64,000 bases of DNA from NCBI RefSeq assembly GCF_026191355.1, contig NZ_JAPHOQ010000004.1, positions 186,001-250,000 of the forward strand. The letters are read 5' to 3'. The translations under genes and the position numbers were made by a program. How positions within the stretch are numbered: the first letter of the stretch is position 1; every line of letters begins with the position of its first letter. Source of the stretch: Legionella sheltonii (lineage in GTDB: Bacteria > Pseudomonadota > Gammaproteobacteria > Legionellales > Legionellaceae). The notes under the pieces were generated by a model, which saw only the letters and a program-made list of their open reading frames with translations, had not been told where the DNA came from and searched no databases. Below, one piece after another: positions 7,992 to 17,475 of the stretch.

Positions 7992-9152
7992 ATGGAAAAC
8001 TCATGGAAAGATCAGTTGCATCAAGCACTTTTAAAAAAATTGGGTCCTAAAAAAGGGAAACAATTTACGGAAAAATATCTCCCCGCATTGTCAATGAGCT
8101 ATTGTGAGCAACATACTATAGAAGAAGCAATAGGCGATCTGTTACAAATCGATAATTTAACACCAGAGAACCCTTTAGCGATAGTTTTCTACGAATTAAC
8201 TCGTGGAGAACATCCATTGCATATTAAACTGTATCGATATGGCAGTTCGATTCCCTTATCTGATATCTTACCGATGATCGAAAACATGGGATTACGGACT
8301 TATACCGAAAGACCTTATAGAATCGCCATTGACGCAAATCAATTTATTTGGATTGGTGATTTCAATGTGTCCTATGCCCATACCAACTTACTCACCCTGG
8401 ACCAGGTAAAAAGCATTTTTAATGAAGCGTTGATCAAAATACACCTCGGGATTTGTGAAAATGACGGTTTCAATAAGCTGGTTTTAGGGGCAGGATTATC
8501 CTGGCGGGAAATAGCCATCATTCGTGCTTATGCGAAGTACATGCAACAAATTGGTTTTCGCTTTAGTCAACAATATATAGAAAAAACGATTGCAGCATAT
8601 GCTGGGATTGCCAAAAAACTGATCCAGCTTTTCTATTTAAAATTTGGTCTGAAACAAAATACTGCAAGCAAAAATAAAATGGCAGATTTGGAATCTGAAA
8701 TCCAAGCCGATATTGATGGGATTACCAGCTTGGACGAAGACCATATCATCCGATATTTCTGGTCTTTAATCAAAGCAACACTACGAACCAATTATTTCCA
8801 GTTCGACTCACATGGCGCCCCCAAAAATTATTTATCATTTAAACTCCATACCTGCAAAGTGCCTGATCTACCCCCAGGGCAACCTCTATATGAAATTTTT
8901 GTATATTCAACACAGTTTGAAGGCATCCACCTGCGCAGTGCCAAAGTAGCACGTGGGGGTATTCGCTGGTCAGACCGACCCGAGGATTTCCGTACCGAAA
9001 TTCTTGGACTGATGAAAGCGCAAAAAGTAAAAAATTCGGTGATTGTCCCTTCGGGAGCTGAAAGATCCCCACGAAATTACCAAACACGGTTAAGCTCCTG
9101 TTCTATAATCTCTTGTAAGGTTCTAGGGTCAGGGGCTAAGGAACAGAGCTGA
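7992..9152 (+). pseudogene. NAD-dependent glutamate dehydrogenase, 5' part (split by IS4-type element)
   Basis: NAD-GDH oxidises glutamate to 2-oxoglutarate and ammonia, feeding amino-acid carbon into the TCA cycle. Native sequence runs to 9057 and includes LSDILPMIENMGLRTYTERPY and the catalytic-domain block ARGGIRWSDRPEDFRTEILGLMKAQKVKNSVIVPSGA. Then 32 foreign residues from the IS precede a stop at 9150. The usual large bacterial enzyme has about 1600 residues with several hundred more N-terminal regulatory residues. Here an in-frame TGA at 7980 blocks any longer start, so the gene was already short at its 5' end or belongs to a shorter class. The product would lack the nucleotide fold. 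Confidence 0.88.
9050..9057 (+). repeat. 8-bp target-site duplication, left copy
   Basis: TTCGGGAG here is repeated at 10354-10361 on the other side of the IS4-type element. The preceding bases differ (C versus G), so the duplication is exactly 8 bp. Confidence 0.93.
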
Positions 9153-10353
9153 TTATGCTCAATCATAAGCTTACCCAGGGTAAAATAAGAGAATATTTTC
9201 TTATCTTTGACCGTATTGGCTTGGAAGTATTGTTGTTTATTTTGACTATGTGCAATTACTCCAATAACCCAATAAGTAATTTGCACAATAGCAGCAAGAA
9301 GCATTTTTACTCCCCATCTATCTACTGAATGAGTACGCACATAACGTCCTGCTAGTCCGAATTGATGACTTTTAACATCTCTAAACGATTCTTCTATTTG
9401 CATTCTTTTAAAATAGAGATTGATAATATCAGTAGGCCCTACATCCAATGGTAAATTAGTAGCCAAAATCCATGGCTCTTTATTAGCTTGACTATAACTT
9501 CCATTAGACAGTGTCGAGGTGGTTTTTCCTCGTGATGTCTTTACCTTTCTTCCCTTAGGCTTACGATAGGTTGTAACCACCCTACAAGGTCTTGTATGCT
9601 CTTTGGTTAATAGAGCATGCTCATAATGTGTCGTTTTAGATTTAATATCAGGGATTAGTTCTTTAATGAGTTTCCATCCCAGTTCTTCGGATAATTGTAC
9701 CGATTTAACTCCTCTTACACGACTTAGCCAATACCAGCCCAGCGCTTCTATTTCTTTAAACCATTCTTCATAAAAACCGGCATCCATGATTACGATTACT
9801 CGACGATTTTTGGGCAAACAAAGACTCAACTCTTTTAAAAAGTCCTTAGCTCGTCCTTTTGTTTCGGTATCTCTATACACTTCTCGATAAAGAGGAAGAC
9901 TTCTACCTTTTAACGCTATTTCTGCACTGAGCATTTGAATTTCTCGGTCGTCTTTTAAGCAGCAAATATCTACAATCAAAGGTAAGGTTGTATCTTGCGA
10001 GATGTAAGTAAAAACAAAGCTTGATAACCCTTGATAAATGGAAAAAAGTTCATTATGCAGTGCCTTATTGCCTTCCAGCCTATCAACTTTCTTTATCTTA
10101 TTTTTTAATTTTGCATCTCCAGGCAAGTTCCTCCCTAATTCACTTAATGAAAGGTTTTGGCTATGTCTTAAGCCTGATGCTACATCCATTACTGCATTCA
10201 ATCGTGATATATGAATTTCAGGACATGATTCTGTAAGCGAATTATAAAGATAGGTTTCTACAGCTAACATTTTAATTTCCATGAGTCTTAATGACGCTCA
10301 TTTGATCATGAGACGCTCTTTATTTCAACTCATAATTCGTGGGGATAGATCAG
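9058..10353 (-). mobile_element. IS4-family insertion sequence (1296 bp, apparently intact)
   Basis: The ends are inverted repeats: left CTGAAAGATCCCCACGAA and right, read inward, CTGATCTATCCCCACGAA, matching at 15 of 18 positions. An 8-bp duplication of TTCGGGAG flanks it. One transposase gene fills almost the entire element on the minus strand. The clean ends, intact transposase and perfect target duplication suggest a recent insertion. The 8-bp duplication fits the ISPepr1-like side of the IS4 family better than the 9-bp IS10/IS50 groups, but the subgroup is inferred. Confidence 0.93.
9077..10282 (-). CDS. IS4-family transposase
   Basis: This is a complete 401-residue DDE transposase. The first acidic residue lies in LIVDICCLKDD, the second in VIVIMDAGFYE, and the third in the family's Y-(2)-R-(3)-E-(6)-K signature, seen here as YFKRMQIEESFRDVK. 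The fold is RNase H-like with the IS4-type beta insertion between the second Asp and the Glu. Its stop lies 19 bases inside the left end and its start 71 bases inside the right end. Nothing looks broken. It reads opposite to the glutamate dehydrogenase gene it interrupts. Confidence 0.95.
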   Translation of the reverse strand: MEIKMLAVETYLYNSLTESCPEIHISRLNAVMDVASGLRHSQNLSLSELGRNLPGDAKLKNKIKKVDRLEGNKALHNELFSIYQGLSSFVFTYISQDTTLPLIVDICCLKDDREIQMLSAEIALKGRSLPLYREVYRDTETKGRAKDFLKELSLCLPKNRRVIVIMDAGFYEEWFKEIEALGWYWLSRVRGVKSVQLSEELGWKLIKELIPDIKSKTTHYEHALLTKEHTRPCRVVTTYRKPKGRKVKTSRGKTTSTLSNGSYSQANKEPWILATNLPLDVGPTDIINLYFKRMQIEESFRDVKSHQFGLAGRYVRTHSVDRWGVKMLLAAIVQITYWVIGVIAHSQNKQQYFQANTVKDKKIFSYFTLGKLMIEHNQLCSLAPDPRTLQEIIEQELNRVW

Positions 10354-10361
10354 TTCGGGAG
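10354..10361 (+). repeat. 8-bp target-site duplication, right copy
   Basis: The second copy of TTCGGGAG. It is followed by CCAAAGGGGG, which continues the glutamate dehydrogenase frame (S-G-A-K-G-G-F). Confidence 0.93.
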
Positions 10362-12658
10362 CCAAAGGGGGTTTTATTTTAAAAAAATCACTCAGCATGC
10401 TGGACCGTGAGCAGATAAAACAAGAAGTGGTTTATTGCTATCAATCCTTTATCAGAGGCTTACTTGATCTTACCGACAATTTTGAAAATGACCGTGTCGT
10501 CCCCCCGCCAAATACAGTGTGTTATGATGATGCCGATCCTTATTTGGTGGTAGCCGCAGATAAAGGAACAGCAACATTTTCTGATATTGCGAATGCGATT
10601 TCTAAAGAATTTAATTTTTGGCTTGGGGATGCTTTTGCCTCTGGAGGATCAGCTGGCTATGATCATAAAAAAATGGGAATTACCGCCCGTGGTGCTTGGG
10701 AGTCCATTAAACGCCATTTTCGTGAATTGGATATCAATATCGAAGAACACGATTTTACTGTGGTTGGTATTGGAGACATGAGTGGTGATGTATTTGGGAA
10801 TGGCCTAACTTATACCCCTCATGCTCTTTTACTCGCGGCATTTGATCATCGTCACATCTTTCTTGACCCTAATCCTGACAAACTGAAAACGTTTGAAGAA
10901 CGTCAGCGCTTATTTAATTTACCCACCTCATCATGGGAAGATTTCAATCCTCAATTAATTTCCAAAGGTGGTGGTGTATACAAACGATCCAGTAAATCCA
11001 TTGCCATCACACCTGAAGTAAAAAAAGCACTGGCGATTACACAGGATTCATTAACACCAAACGAATTGATTCGCGAAATCTTAAAAGCACCTGTTGATTT
11101 GTTATTTAATGGAGGTATTGGCACGTATGTCAAAGCATCAACTGAATCGCATGCGGATGTTGGTGACAAGACCAATGAATTTTGTCGCATCAACGGTAAT
11201 GAATTGCGTTGCAAAATTGCTGGTGAAGGGGGCAATCTTGGATTTACGCAACTTGGAAGGGTTGAATATGCCCTGGCAGGTGGCCTGATTAATACCGATT
11301 CAATTGATAACTCAGCAGGCGTAAATTGCTCCGACCATGAAGTAAATATCAAAATTTTACTGAATAAAGAAATGAGCCAAGGAAAACTTACAGAGAAAAA
11401 ACGCAATCAATTGCTGACCAAAATGACGGAGGAAGTTGCACAGCTTGTGTTGCAAGACAATTACAATCAAGCACTGGTCTTGAGTTTTTCGGCCACGAAC
11501 TCTCTAGCATATAGCGGCTTATACCAGACTTATATTAAAGAACTGGAAGGAATAGTGCATTTGGATAGAAGCGTTGAGTTTCTTCCTGATGATAAGCATC
11601 TTTTGGATCGCAAGGCGGCAGGCCAAGGACTGACGCGACCCGAATTGTCTATAATTATGGCTTATACAAAAATTTATATCACTGGAGAATTATTAAAATC
11701 TGATTTACCTGATGATCCCTATTTTGCAACCATTCTGGAAACAGGATTTCCTTCACTCCTCAAAAAAATGTATGCCAATTCGATGCAAAGCCATCGGCTA
11801 AGACGTGAAATTATCGCGACCCAACTTAGTAATCAAATCGTTAATAGCATGGGCATTACCTTTATGTACCGCATGCAAATAGAAACAGGACAATCGATAG
11901 CAGATATTGCCCGTGCCTATATTATTGCTTCAAAAGCATATCAAATAGATGACGTACACCAATTAATTGAATCACTGAACTACAAGGTCACAGTGCAAAC
12001 TCAATATGAGTTACTTCATCACGTCAGGCAATTGATGAACTTGGCATCTCGTTGGTTTTTACATCATCGACGACTTGAAGGCGGAATTGCTAACAACATT
12101 GCCCATTATAGCCAATCAATAAGCAAACTTGAAAAATCAATTCCCGATTTAATGGCTGGTGTCACCAGAGAATATCTTGACAAGATTGTCACACAATTTG
12201 TGGGAATCGGTTTATCCGAAAAAGCCGCGAAAAAAATTGCCGCTACTCGCGCGATGTACACCGTATTAAATGTAGTAGAAGTTGCAACCCAAAATAAATT
12301 TGATCTGGTAAGAACAGCCGAAGTTTACTTTAAAGTAGGCAGTAAATTTAGTTTGGTTTGGTTCCGTGATCAAATTGGTAACGATTCTCGGGAAGGTCAT
12401 TGGAATAGTCTGGCCCGGTTATCCTTACGTGATGAACTGGATAACTTACAACGCCGCTTAACCATTGTCATTTTAAAGCATGATCAAAAAAAATTGGACT
12501 CTGAGAAGCTGATTGCTTATTGGTTCGCCAAAAACAGCTTTATTCATCAACGTTGGGATAAGTTAATGGAAATGCTACTTAGTAGTTCCAGTATTGATTA
12601 CACTATATTTTTTATTGCACTAAGAGAGTTATCAACATTGATTACCGAAGGTGATTAA
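10362..12658 (+). pseudogene. NAD-dependent glutamate dehydrogenase, 3' part (split by IS4-type element)
   Basis: This continues the catalytic domain from AKGGFILKK through RGLLDLTDNFENDRVVPP, the Rossmann nucleotide-binding segment (VVGIGDMSGDVFGNGL), VKAPVDLLFNGGIGTYVKAS-type sequence and the long helical C-terminal region (RPELSIIMAYTKIYI) of the family. Joining 7992-9057 to 10362-12658 gives exactly 1121 codons including the stop, with no other lesion, so only the IS breaks the gene. The ATG at 10397 could start a 753-residue fragment, but it would lack the substrate-binding half. Codon use and integrity suggest recent loss. Confidence 0.92.
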
Positions 12659-12691
12659 AAAAACTCTATGAATAAAACAAATGTGACTAGT

Positions 12692-13834
12692 CTATATGCG
12701 CCAAATAAATAACAAATCGAAGTTGTTAATATGAATAAATTCTTTTCCACTTAATAGTCCTACTCGAGTCATTCTATTAAGAGGCGGGTAAGAAATGACA
12801 TGAGCATATGCTAATTTGACAGAGAACTTATTAGAAATAGCATAATCAACTCCACCAATCAACGCAGTAGAGCTATATCCAGAAAGTCCCACACTTCTGT
12901 AAAATAAAGGCTGCGGGTCGCTATTATGTTCACTACCCACTAATATGCCCCATTTCTCATTCATCTGATAATGAGCACTCGCTAAGCCTATCCAAGTATC
13001 GCGATAACCTTGAGGAAGGTTAAGTGTTTGTCCTAATGCTGTATTCTGTAATACCAAAGCGTTAAAAGCAGCATACCATTGATATCGAACCATTGCTTTT
13101 AATAACCATTTAGAGTCAAGGGATTGAGAGATACCAAGGCTTGCCAGGGCCGGTAAAGGATAATTAAGTTTGTAATGAGCATTTTCAAAAGGTCCCCAGG
13201 TACTTCTACCTGTCACGTGATGCATTATTTTAGAAAAATAACTTAATTCCAGATTCGTAGTAGAGGATAGAGCGTATGATGCACCTATTCCCCAGCCAGT
13301 GGCACCACTATCTGATGCTTTATTCACCATGTTACCAAAAGGAACAACAACATTATTAACCTGGAGGTCATAGGTGTTGTCAATATTTAATGCGATTCCC
13401 AGTGCCATTTGTTTTGTTAATTGGTAACTAATTTTTGGTACAACATCGATGGCTTTAATAATTGTAGCGGTGATTAATTTGCTAACAATTGAATTCTGTG
13501 GAAACACTATATTCGCGTATTCCAAATGAGTAACATCAATTCCTGCAACTATTTTCGGATTAATTCGAAAGGCAACTCGTCCATAGGGATAATTGTAGTA
13601 TTGCCGGCTCGTAGCAGAGCCCTCCAATGCCCCTACTTTTCCAACAAATTGAAATATACCGTATATAAAGCTATTGCCAAGAAGAACTTCATTCTTATTT
13701 ACTGCTTTTAACAAAGCTGGATTATCATAGGCAAGGTCTATTGTTCGTTGATATGAAGTTGCGTAAGTTGCTGAAGTAACTAAATGAAATCCCTGTAAAA
13801 TTAATAACCTAAAGTACAGATTTTTCATTTTCAT
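12692..13834 (-). CDS. FadL/OmpP1-type outer-membrane transport protein
   Basis: This 380-residue protein starts with a signal peptide (about 1-25, ending SATYATS). It then shows the FadL-family layout: an N-terminal plug-like part with DNPALLKAVNKNEVLLG, many alternating beta strands, SWGFGASYAL-like strands (TGWGIGASYALSSTTNLELSYFSK split here), and a C-terminal strand ending in an aromatic-rich FDLLFIWRI. FadL porins carry fatty acids and other hydrophobic molecules across the outer membrane. The gene is alone, convergent with the broken glutamate dehydrogenase. The substrate cannot be told from sequence. Confidence 0.85.
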   Translation of the reverse strand: MKMKNLYFRLLILQGFHLVTSATYATSYQRTIDLAYDNPALLKAVNKNEVLLGNSFIYGIFQFVGKVGALEGSATSRQYYNYPYGRVAFRINPKIVAGIDVTHLEYANIVFPQNSIVSKLITATIIKAIDVVPKISYQLTKQMALGIALNIDNTYDLQVNNVVVPFGNMVNKASDSGATGWGIGASYALSSTTNLELSYFSKIMHHVTGRSTWGPFENAHYKLNYPLPALASLGISQSLDSKWLLKAMVRYQWYAAFNALVLQNTALGQTLNLPQGYRDTWIGLASAHYQMNEKWGILVGSEHNSDPQPLFYRSVGLSGYSSTALIGGVDYAISNKFSVKLAYAHVISYPPLNRMTRVGLLSGKEFIHINNFDLLFIWRI

Positions 13835-14178
13835 CGCTCAAATACCTTATTTGGGCAAGTGCATAAATACTCATAATATTACTAAACTTATTTGGTTAGG
13901 AATTGATTTCATAAGAATTTTTAAAAGCACTTTAAATACAGAATAATTGCCGATCAAATAGGAAAAGATTAGGGAAAAATATTTCTATATGCTGAAGTCT
14001 TTTTGCCTTATAGAGACATCAAGTTAATTTATCGAAACAGGCTTTCTTTTTTTTATTTATTAAGATAACATATTGACCACATTATAATTTTTTTTGAATT
14101 AAAGGAAATAAATCAATCCAATTGGGTTGCAGATAGTCGAATTGTAATTTTTTGTTAACAATAGATATAGGAATAGCT
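13835..14178. other. AT-rich divergent intergenic region
   Basis: About 340 bases between two divergently transcribed genes, very AT-rich with long T and A runs (for example around 14045 and 14085). It presumably holds the promoters of both neighbours. I see no gene, RNA or clear operator. A TTGACC at about 14074 is followed too closely by TATAAT to be a standard promoter pair. Confidence 0.4.
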
Positions 14179-14571
14179 ATGGCAAAGATACAAATAAGCT
14201 TAAAAGAGAAGAAGGATAAAGAGTATGCAAAACCCACTCAAGCTGGGGATAGACTTGACTATCTTGCCTGGTGCTTAGAAAAAGCAGATAAAGCAATAGG
14301 AGAAAAAAAACCTTTATGGGCAGTAGAGGAAATTTTTAAAAAATCGATGGAATCAAGCACTCAAACAAGCAAACTCTATGAATTAGGACCAAACAAATAC
14401 AAAGAACTGTTGAACCGACTTGTCGATCTTCAGAATGGAAAAATTCAATTTACATCGATGGTTTTAAAAGGGTTAGCCACTGATGGCCTTATTTTAATAG
14501 AGCTCCAACAATCAGATAATGTTTTAATCTTGGAAGAGAGTAAAGAATCCATAAGTGATTTCACAATTTAA
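14179..14571 (+). CDS. Hypothetical protein, helical, 130 residues
   Basis: I do not recognise this small charged protein. The start is placed at ATG 14179 because AGGAA lies 6-10 bases before it; an in-frame TTG at 14152 has no such site. It begins MAKIQISLKEKKDKEYAK, has a Lys/Glu-rich N-terminal half, then LYELGPNKYKELLNRLVDLQNGK and an acidic C-terminus (ILEESKESISDFTI). No membrane segment or signal peptide. The glutamate-rich tail would be compatible with a Dot/Icm translocation signal, but that is weak evidence alone. Confidence 0.6.
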   Translation: MAKIQISLKEKKDKEYAKPTQAGDRLDYLAWCLEKADKAIGEKKPLWAVEEIFKKSMESSTQTSKLYELGPNKYKELLNRLVDLQNGKIQFTSMVLKGLATDGLILIELQQSDNVLILEESKESISDFTI

Positions 14572-14968
14572 TATTGCCTTCAAAATGCAAAGTGCTCCCG
14601 ATAAATCCAGGCTGTAAGCTGTCTATTAACTATGGCCCGCCTCCACGACGTGTTGGCGGGGACTAGTGTATTAGGGGACTATCCAGCATCCTGCGGACAA
14701 GCAGGGGTCGTTGAAGCTCCTAATTCAATAAATTAGAACCAATATAATTTGATGTTATCGAGTTAAGATTAACTTTGATATCTACTCAGGTTATTCAGAA
14801 TCATTTGTTCGAATTTGAATTAATTATAAAAAATACTTATAGATGAGGCTATAATTTAGGTGTTAAGCAAAGTATTTGTTTTAAGGATTCGAGAGCAAGG
14901 TACAAGAACAATTTATTGGGACTAAACAAGTAACCTATTTACTCATTAGGTACAGGAGCTATTCTATT
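14572..14968. other. Intergenic region with a GC-rich stem-loop
   Basis: About 400 bases without a gene. At 14639-14664 CCCGCC and GGCGGG flank CACGACGTGTT-like sequence, forming a short GC-rich hairpin within otherwise AT-rich DNA. It looks like one of the dispersed repeats of this genome rather than a terminator, since no T-tract follows. The last 100 bases are AT-rich and probably carry the promoter of the Rieske gene. Confidence 0.4.
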
Positions 14969-16042
14969 ATGAATCGATATCATCCCATCCCAATCCATTG
15001 GTATTTTGATCCATCGATTTATCAACTTGAAAAAGAATATATTTTTAAACAAAGTCCTGAATATGTGGGGCACCAACTCATGGTACCTAATTTAAATGAC
15101 TACTATGTCTTGAAACGCAGTAACGATAAAGAAATGCTGATTCGTCATGAAGAAGGAATCAGTGTACTCTCCAATATTTGTAGACATCGTCAAGCTGTTA
15201 TCTTATCCGATTCAGGAAATGTAAAACGAATTCGCTGCCCTATTCACAGTTGGTCCTACAATACACAAGGTGAATTGGTCCATGCACCACAATTTGAACA
15301 CACACCCTGTTTTAATTTGAAAAAAGATCAGGTGAGTGAATGGAATGGACTTTTATTTAGAGGCAACAATAAAATAGAAGCAAACGCCTTTGATGCGAAA
15401 GCAAGCGCCTTATTTGACTTTTCTGATTATGTATTCACGCAGGCAAAACAGCAATATTATTCCTTTAACTGGAAAATATTCATGGAAGTATATCTGGATG
15501 ATTATCACATCCCATTTTTTCATAACGGTTTAAGGCGATTGGTCAATGTGCGTCAACTCGATTGGACGATTAATGAGGGACATTCCATCCAGTATGTGGG
15601 CCTACAATCTGATTTATCAAAATCAGGTTCTGCCAATTTTAAAGTGTACCAAGACAATTTATTAGCCCAAGCACATGATGACTTACCGCAATATGGCGCA
15701 GTTTGGTTAGCTTATTATCCTAATATTATGATTGAATACTATCCGTATATGCTAGTCATTAGTACCATTTCACCGGTAGGCGTCGATCAGTGCATCAATA
15801 GCGTAGAGTTTTTTCATCCCAAAGAGGTTTGGTTATCTAATCCCATTTTATGTGCAGCAGCACAAGCCGCTTATTTAGAAACCGCTCTAGAAGATGAGGA
15901 AATATGTATTAAAATTCAGCAAGGAAGAAAAGCGCTCTATGAGCAAGGTGAGAATCAAACTGGCCCTTATCAGCCTACAATGGAAGCGGCGCTCCCCTCA
16001 TTTTATGACTATCTCTATGAAAAAATAAAAAATGAAAATTAG
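14969..16042 (+). CDS. Rieske non-heme iron oxygenase, alpha-subunit type
   Basis: This 357-residue protein has both centres of the family. The N-terminal Rieske [2Fe-2S] site is C71-R-H73 (CRHRQAV) and C90-P-I-H93 (CPIHSW). The mononuclear iron site is in NWKIFMEVYLDDYHIPFFH, with H180 and H185 as likely ligands and D178 as the residue that links the two centres between subunits. These enzymes hydroxylate or demethylate organic substrates using electrons from a reductase. No reductase or ferredoxin gene is adjacent, so a partner must be encoded elsewhere. AGGAG lies 11 bases before the ATG. The substrate is unknown. Confidence 0.9.
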   Translation: MNRYHPIPIHWYFDPSIYQLEKEYIFKQSPEYVGHQLMVPNLNDYYVLKRSNDKEMLIRHEEGISVLSNICRHRQAVILSDSGNVKRIRCPIHSWSYNTQGELVHAPQFEHTPCFNLKKDQVSEWNGLLFRGNNKIEANAFDAKASALFDFSDYVFTQAKQQYYSFNWKIFMEVYLDDYHIPFFHNGLRRLVNVRQLDWTINEGHSIQYVGLQSDLSKSGSANFKVYQDNLLAQAHDDLPQYGAVWLAYYPNIMIEYYPYMLVISTISPVGVDQCINSVEFFHPKEVWLSNPILCAAAQAAYLETALEDEEICIKIQQGRKALYEQGENQTGPYQPTMEAALPSFYDYLYEKIKNEN

Positions 16043-16127
16043 AAGCTGGTTTTAATTCGATTCTCTTTGCCTCCCTATGCCCACAGCAATGAGGTATTTC
16101 CACATCCTAAAAACAGGTTACGCCAAA

Positions 16128-16153
16128 AGATCCCTCGCTAGGCTCGGGATGAC
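16128..16153. repeat. Fragment of dispersed palindrome family A
   Basis: AGATCCCTCGCTAGGCTCGGGATGAC-type sequence with the half-palindrome GATCCCTCG / CTCGGGATGAC found in the longer family A copies at 31507, 38940 and 50579. It lies between the convergent Rieske and nitronate monooxygenase genes. Confidence 0.55.
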
Positions 16154-16165
16154 CCATAGGTGTCG

Positions 16166-17278
16166 TTATCTAACAGAGTTCAACGCCTCTGCTTCGAGCA
16201 CTAAAGCGCTAATTAACTCACCAGCAGGCATGCTTCTGCAAAGTGGAGCAGATTGTCCTGCCCACATGGACATGAAATCAATATTGTTTTTTTCCTTTGC
16301 TTTTTTTCTCATCGTTGTTGTTAAAGCATTTTGAATAGGATAGTCTAGAATATTTGTTTGCTTTTTATCCATTCGCTCAATAAACTGGTTGCGAATCCCT
16401 CGTGCTAATTTTCCAGAAAAAGCACGGGTAAGTACTGTATTATCCTGCTGCTGGGTCAGTAAAGTATGCTTATAAATATCAGGAATACCGGTTTCAAAGC
16501 AACTGAGGAATGCAGTTCCCATTTGTACTCCCTCAGCACCTAAATCAAATGCAGCGATGATCCCTCTTCCGTCCATAATTCCACCCGCTGCAACAATGGG
16601 AATTTTTATTTGATCGACTAACTGAGGTACAAGACAAAACAAACCAATCAAACCATCTTCCTCTTTACCGATAAAAGTCCCTCTATGCCCCCCTGCTTCA
16701 CTTCCTTGGGCAACCAGCGCATCAATACCACTTTTTTCAAGTGCATAGGCTTCTGCTAGTGTTGTCGCTGTACCAATTAAAAAGGTATCGTTGTTTTTAA
16801 ATTTATCGATCCATTCTGCATCCAATAGACCAAATGCATAACTAAACACCGGGATTTTTTCTTCAATGAGAATGTTTATTTGCTCCTCAAAGGACGGCGC
16901 GTAGGGTTCCGCAAGCGCTTCAACGTGTATATTTAACTCAGAACAGGATTGTTCAATATCGTTGCATGATTCTTGAATTTGAGCTGTTGTGGCATGGTAT
17001 TTCCCAGGAATAAAAAGATTAACCGCAAAAGGTTTGTTCGTTAATTCACGAATTGCTTTTAGAGCCGACCGCAGTTCAGGGGGATTCATATATCCTGCGC
17101 CCAATGAACCCAGGCCTCCCGCATTAGATACCGCAGCAACCAACTCCGGCGTAGTGGCCCCACCAGCCATAGGCGCTTGAATAATTGGAAATTTTAAACC
17201 TATTTGTTCAGCCATTCTTGTCTGCCACATGTTTTTCCATCCTTTTTGAATTTCATTCATCATAAGGGCTCTGCGCAA
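16166..17278 (-). CDS. Nitronate monooxygenase (2-nitropropane dioxygenase family)
   Basis: An FMN-dependent TIM-barrel enzyme that oxidises toxic alkyl nitronates such as propionate-3-nitronate. Visible family blocks are FPIIQAPMAGGATTPELVAAVSNAGGLGSLGAG near the N-terminus (split at QAPMAGG and GGLGSLGAG), the catalytic-His block QGSEAGGHRG, PIVAAGGIMDGRGI and the phosphate-binding GAEGVQMGTAFL. The reading frame allows 370 residues. The likely start is further in, at MWQTRMAEQ (about 17230), since homologues begin just before KFPIIQAPM; the upstream Met codons are possible alternatives. The gene is divergent from the MDR reductase at 17476. Confidence 0.9.
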   Translation of the reverse strand: MRRALMMNEIQKGWKNMWQTRMAEQIGLKFPIIQAPMAGGATTPELVAAVSNAGGLGSLGAGYMNPPELRSALKAIRELTNKPFAVNLFIPGKYHATTAQIQESCNDIEQSCSELNIHVEALAEPYAPSFEEQINILIEEKIPVFSYAFGLLDAEWIDKFKNNDTFLIGTATTLAEAYALEKSGIDALVAQGSEAGGHRGTFIGKEEDGLIGLFCLVPQLVDQIKIPIVAAGGIMDGRGIIAAFDLGAEGVQMGTAFLSCFETGIPDIYKHTLLTQQQDNTVLTRAFSGKLARGIRNQFIERMDKKQTNILDYPIQNALTTTMRKKAKEKNNIDFMSMWAGQSAPLCRSMPAGELISALVLEAEALNSVR

Positions 17279-17475
17279 CGAATACCATAAGTGTAGATTT
17301 CGCTCAAAAAAAATCCAATCTGTTATGTACCCCTAATATTTTGAGAAGTGAGCGAGTCATCTGTTCTGGTAATTGCCCGCTTATTTTCTTAGAATGATAT
17401 TTTTGTATGAAGGTTATTCTTTCCTTTTCATAATTTTTAAGAAAAATATCTGCTGCATCAAGTTAGGAGGACGCC

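Noticed and set aside
14074-14095. TTGACC...TATAAT promoter
   Set aside because: The two boxes are only 4 bases apart, far from the 16-18 required.
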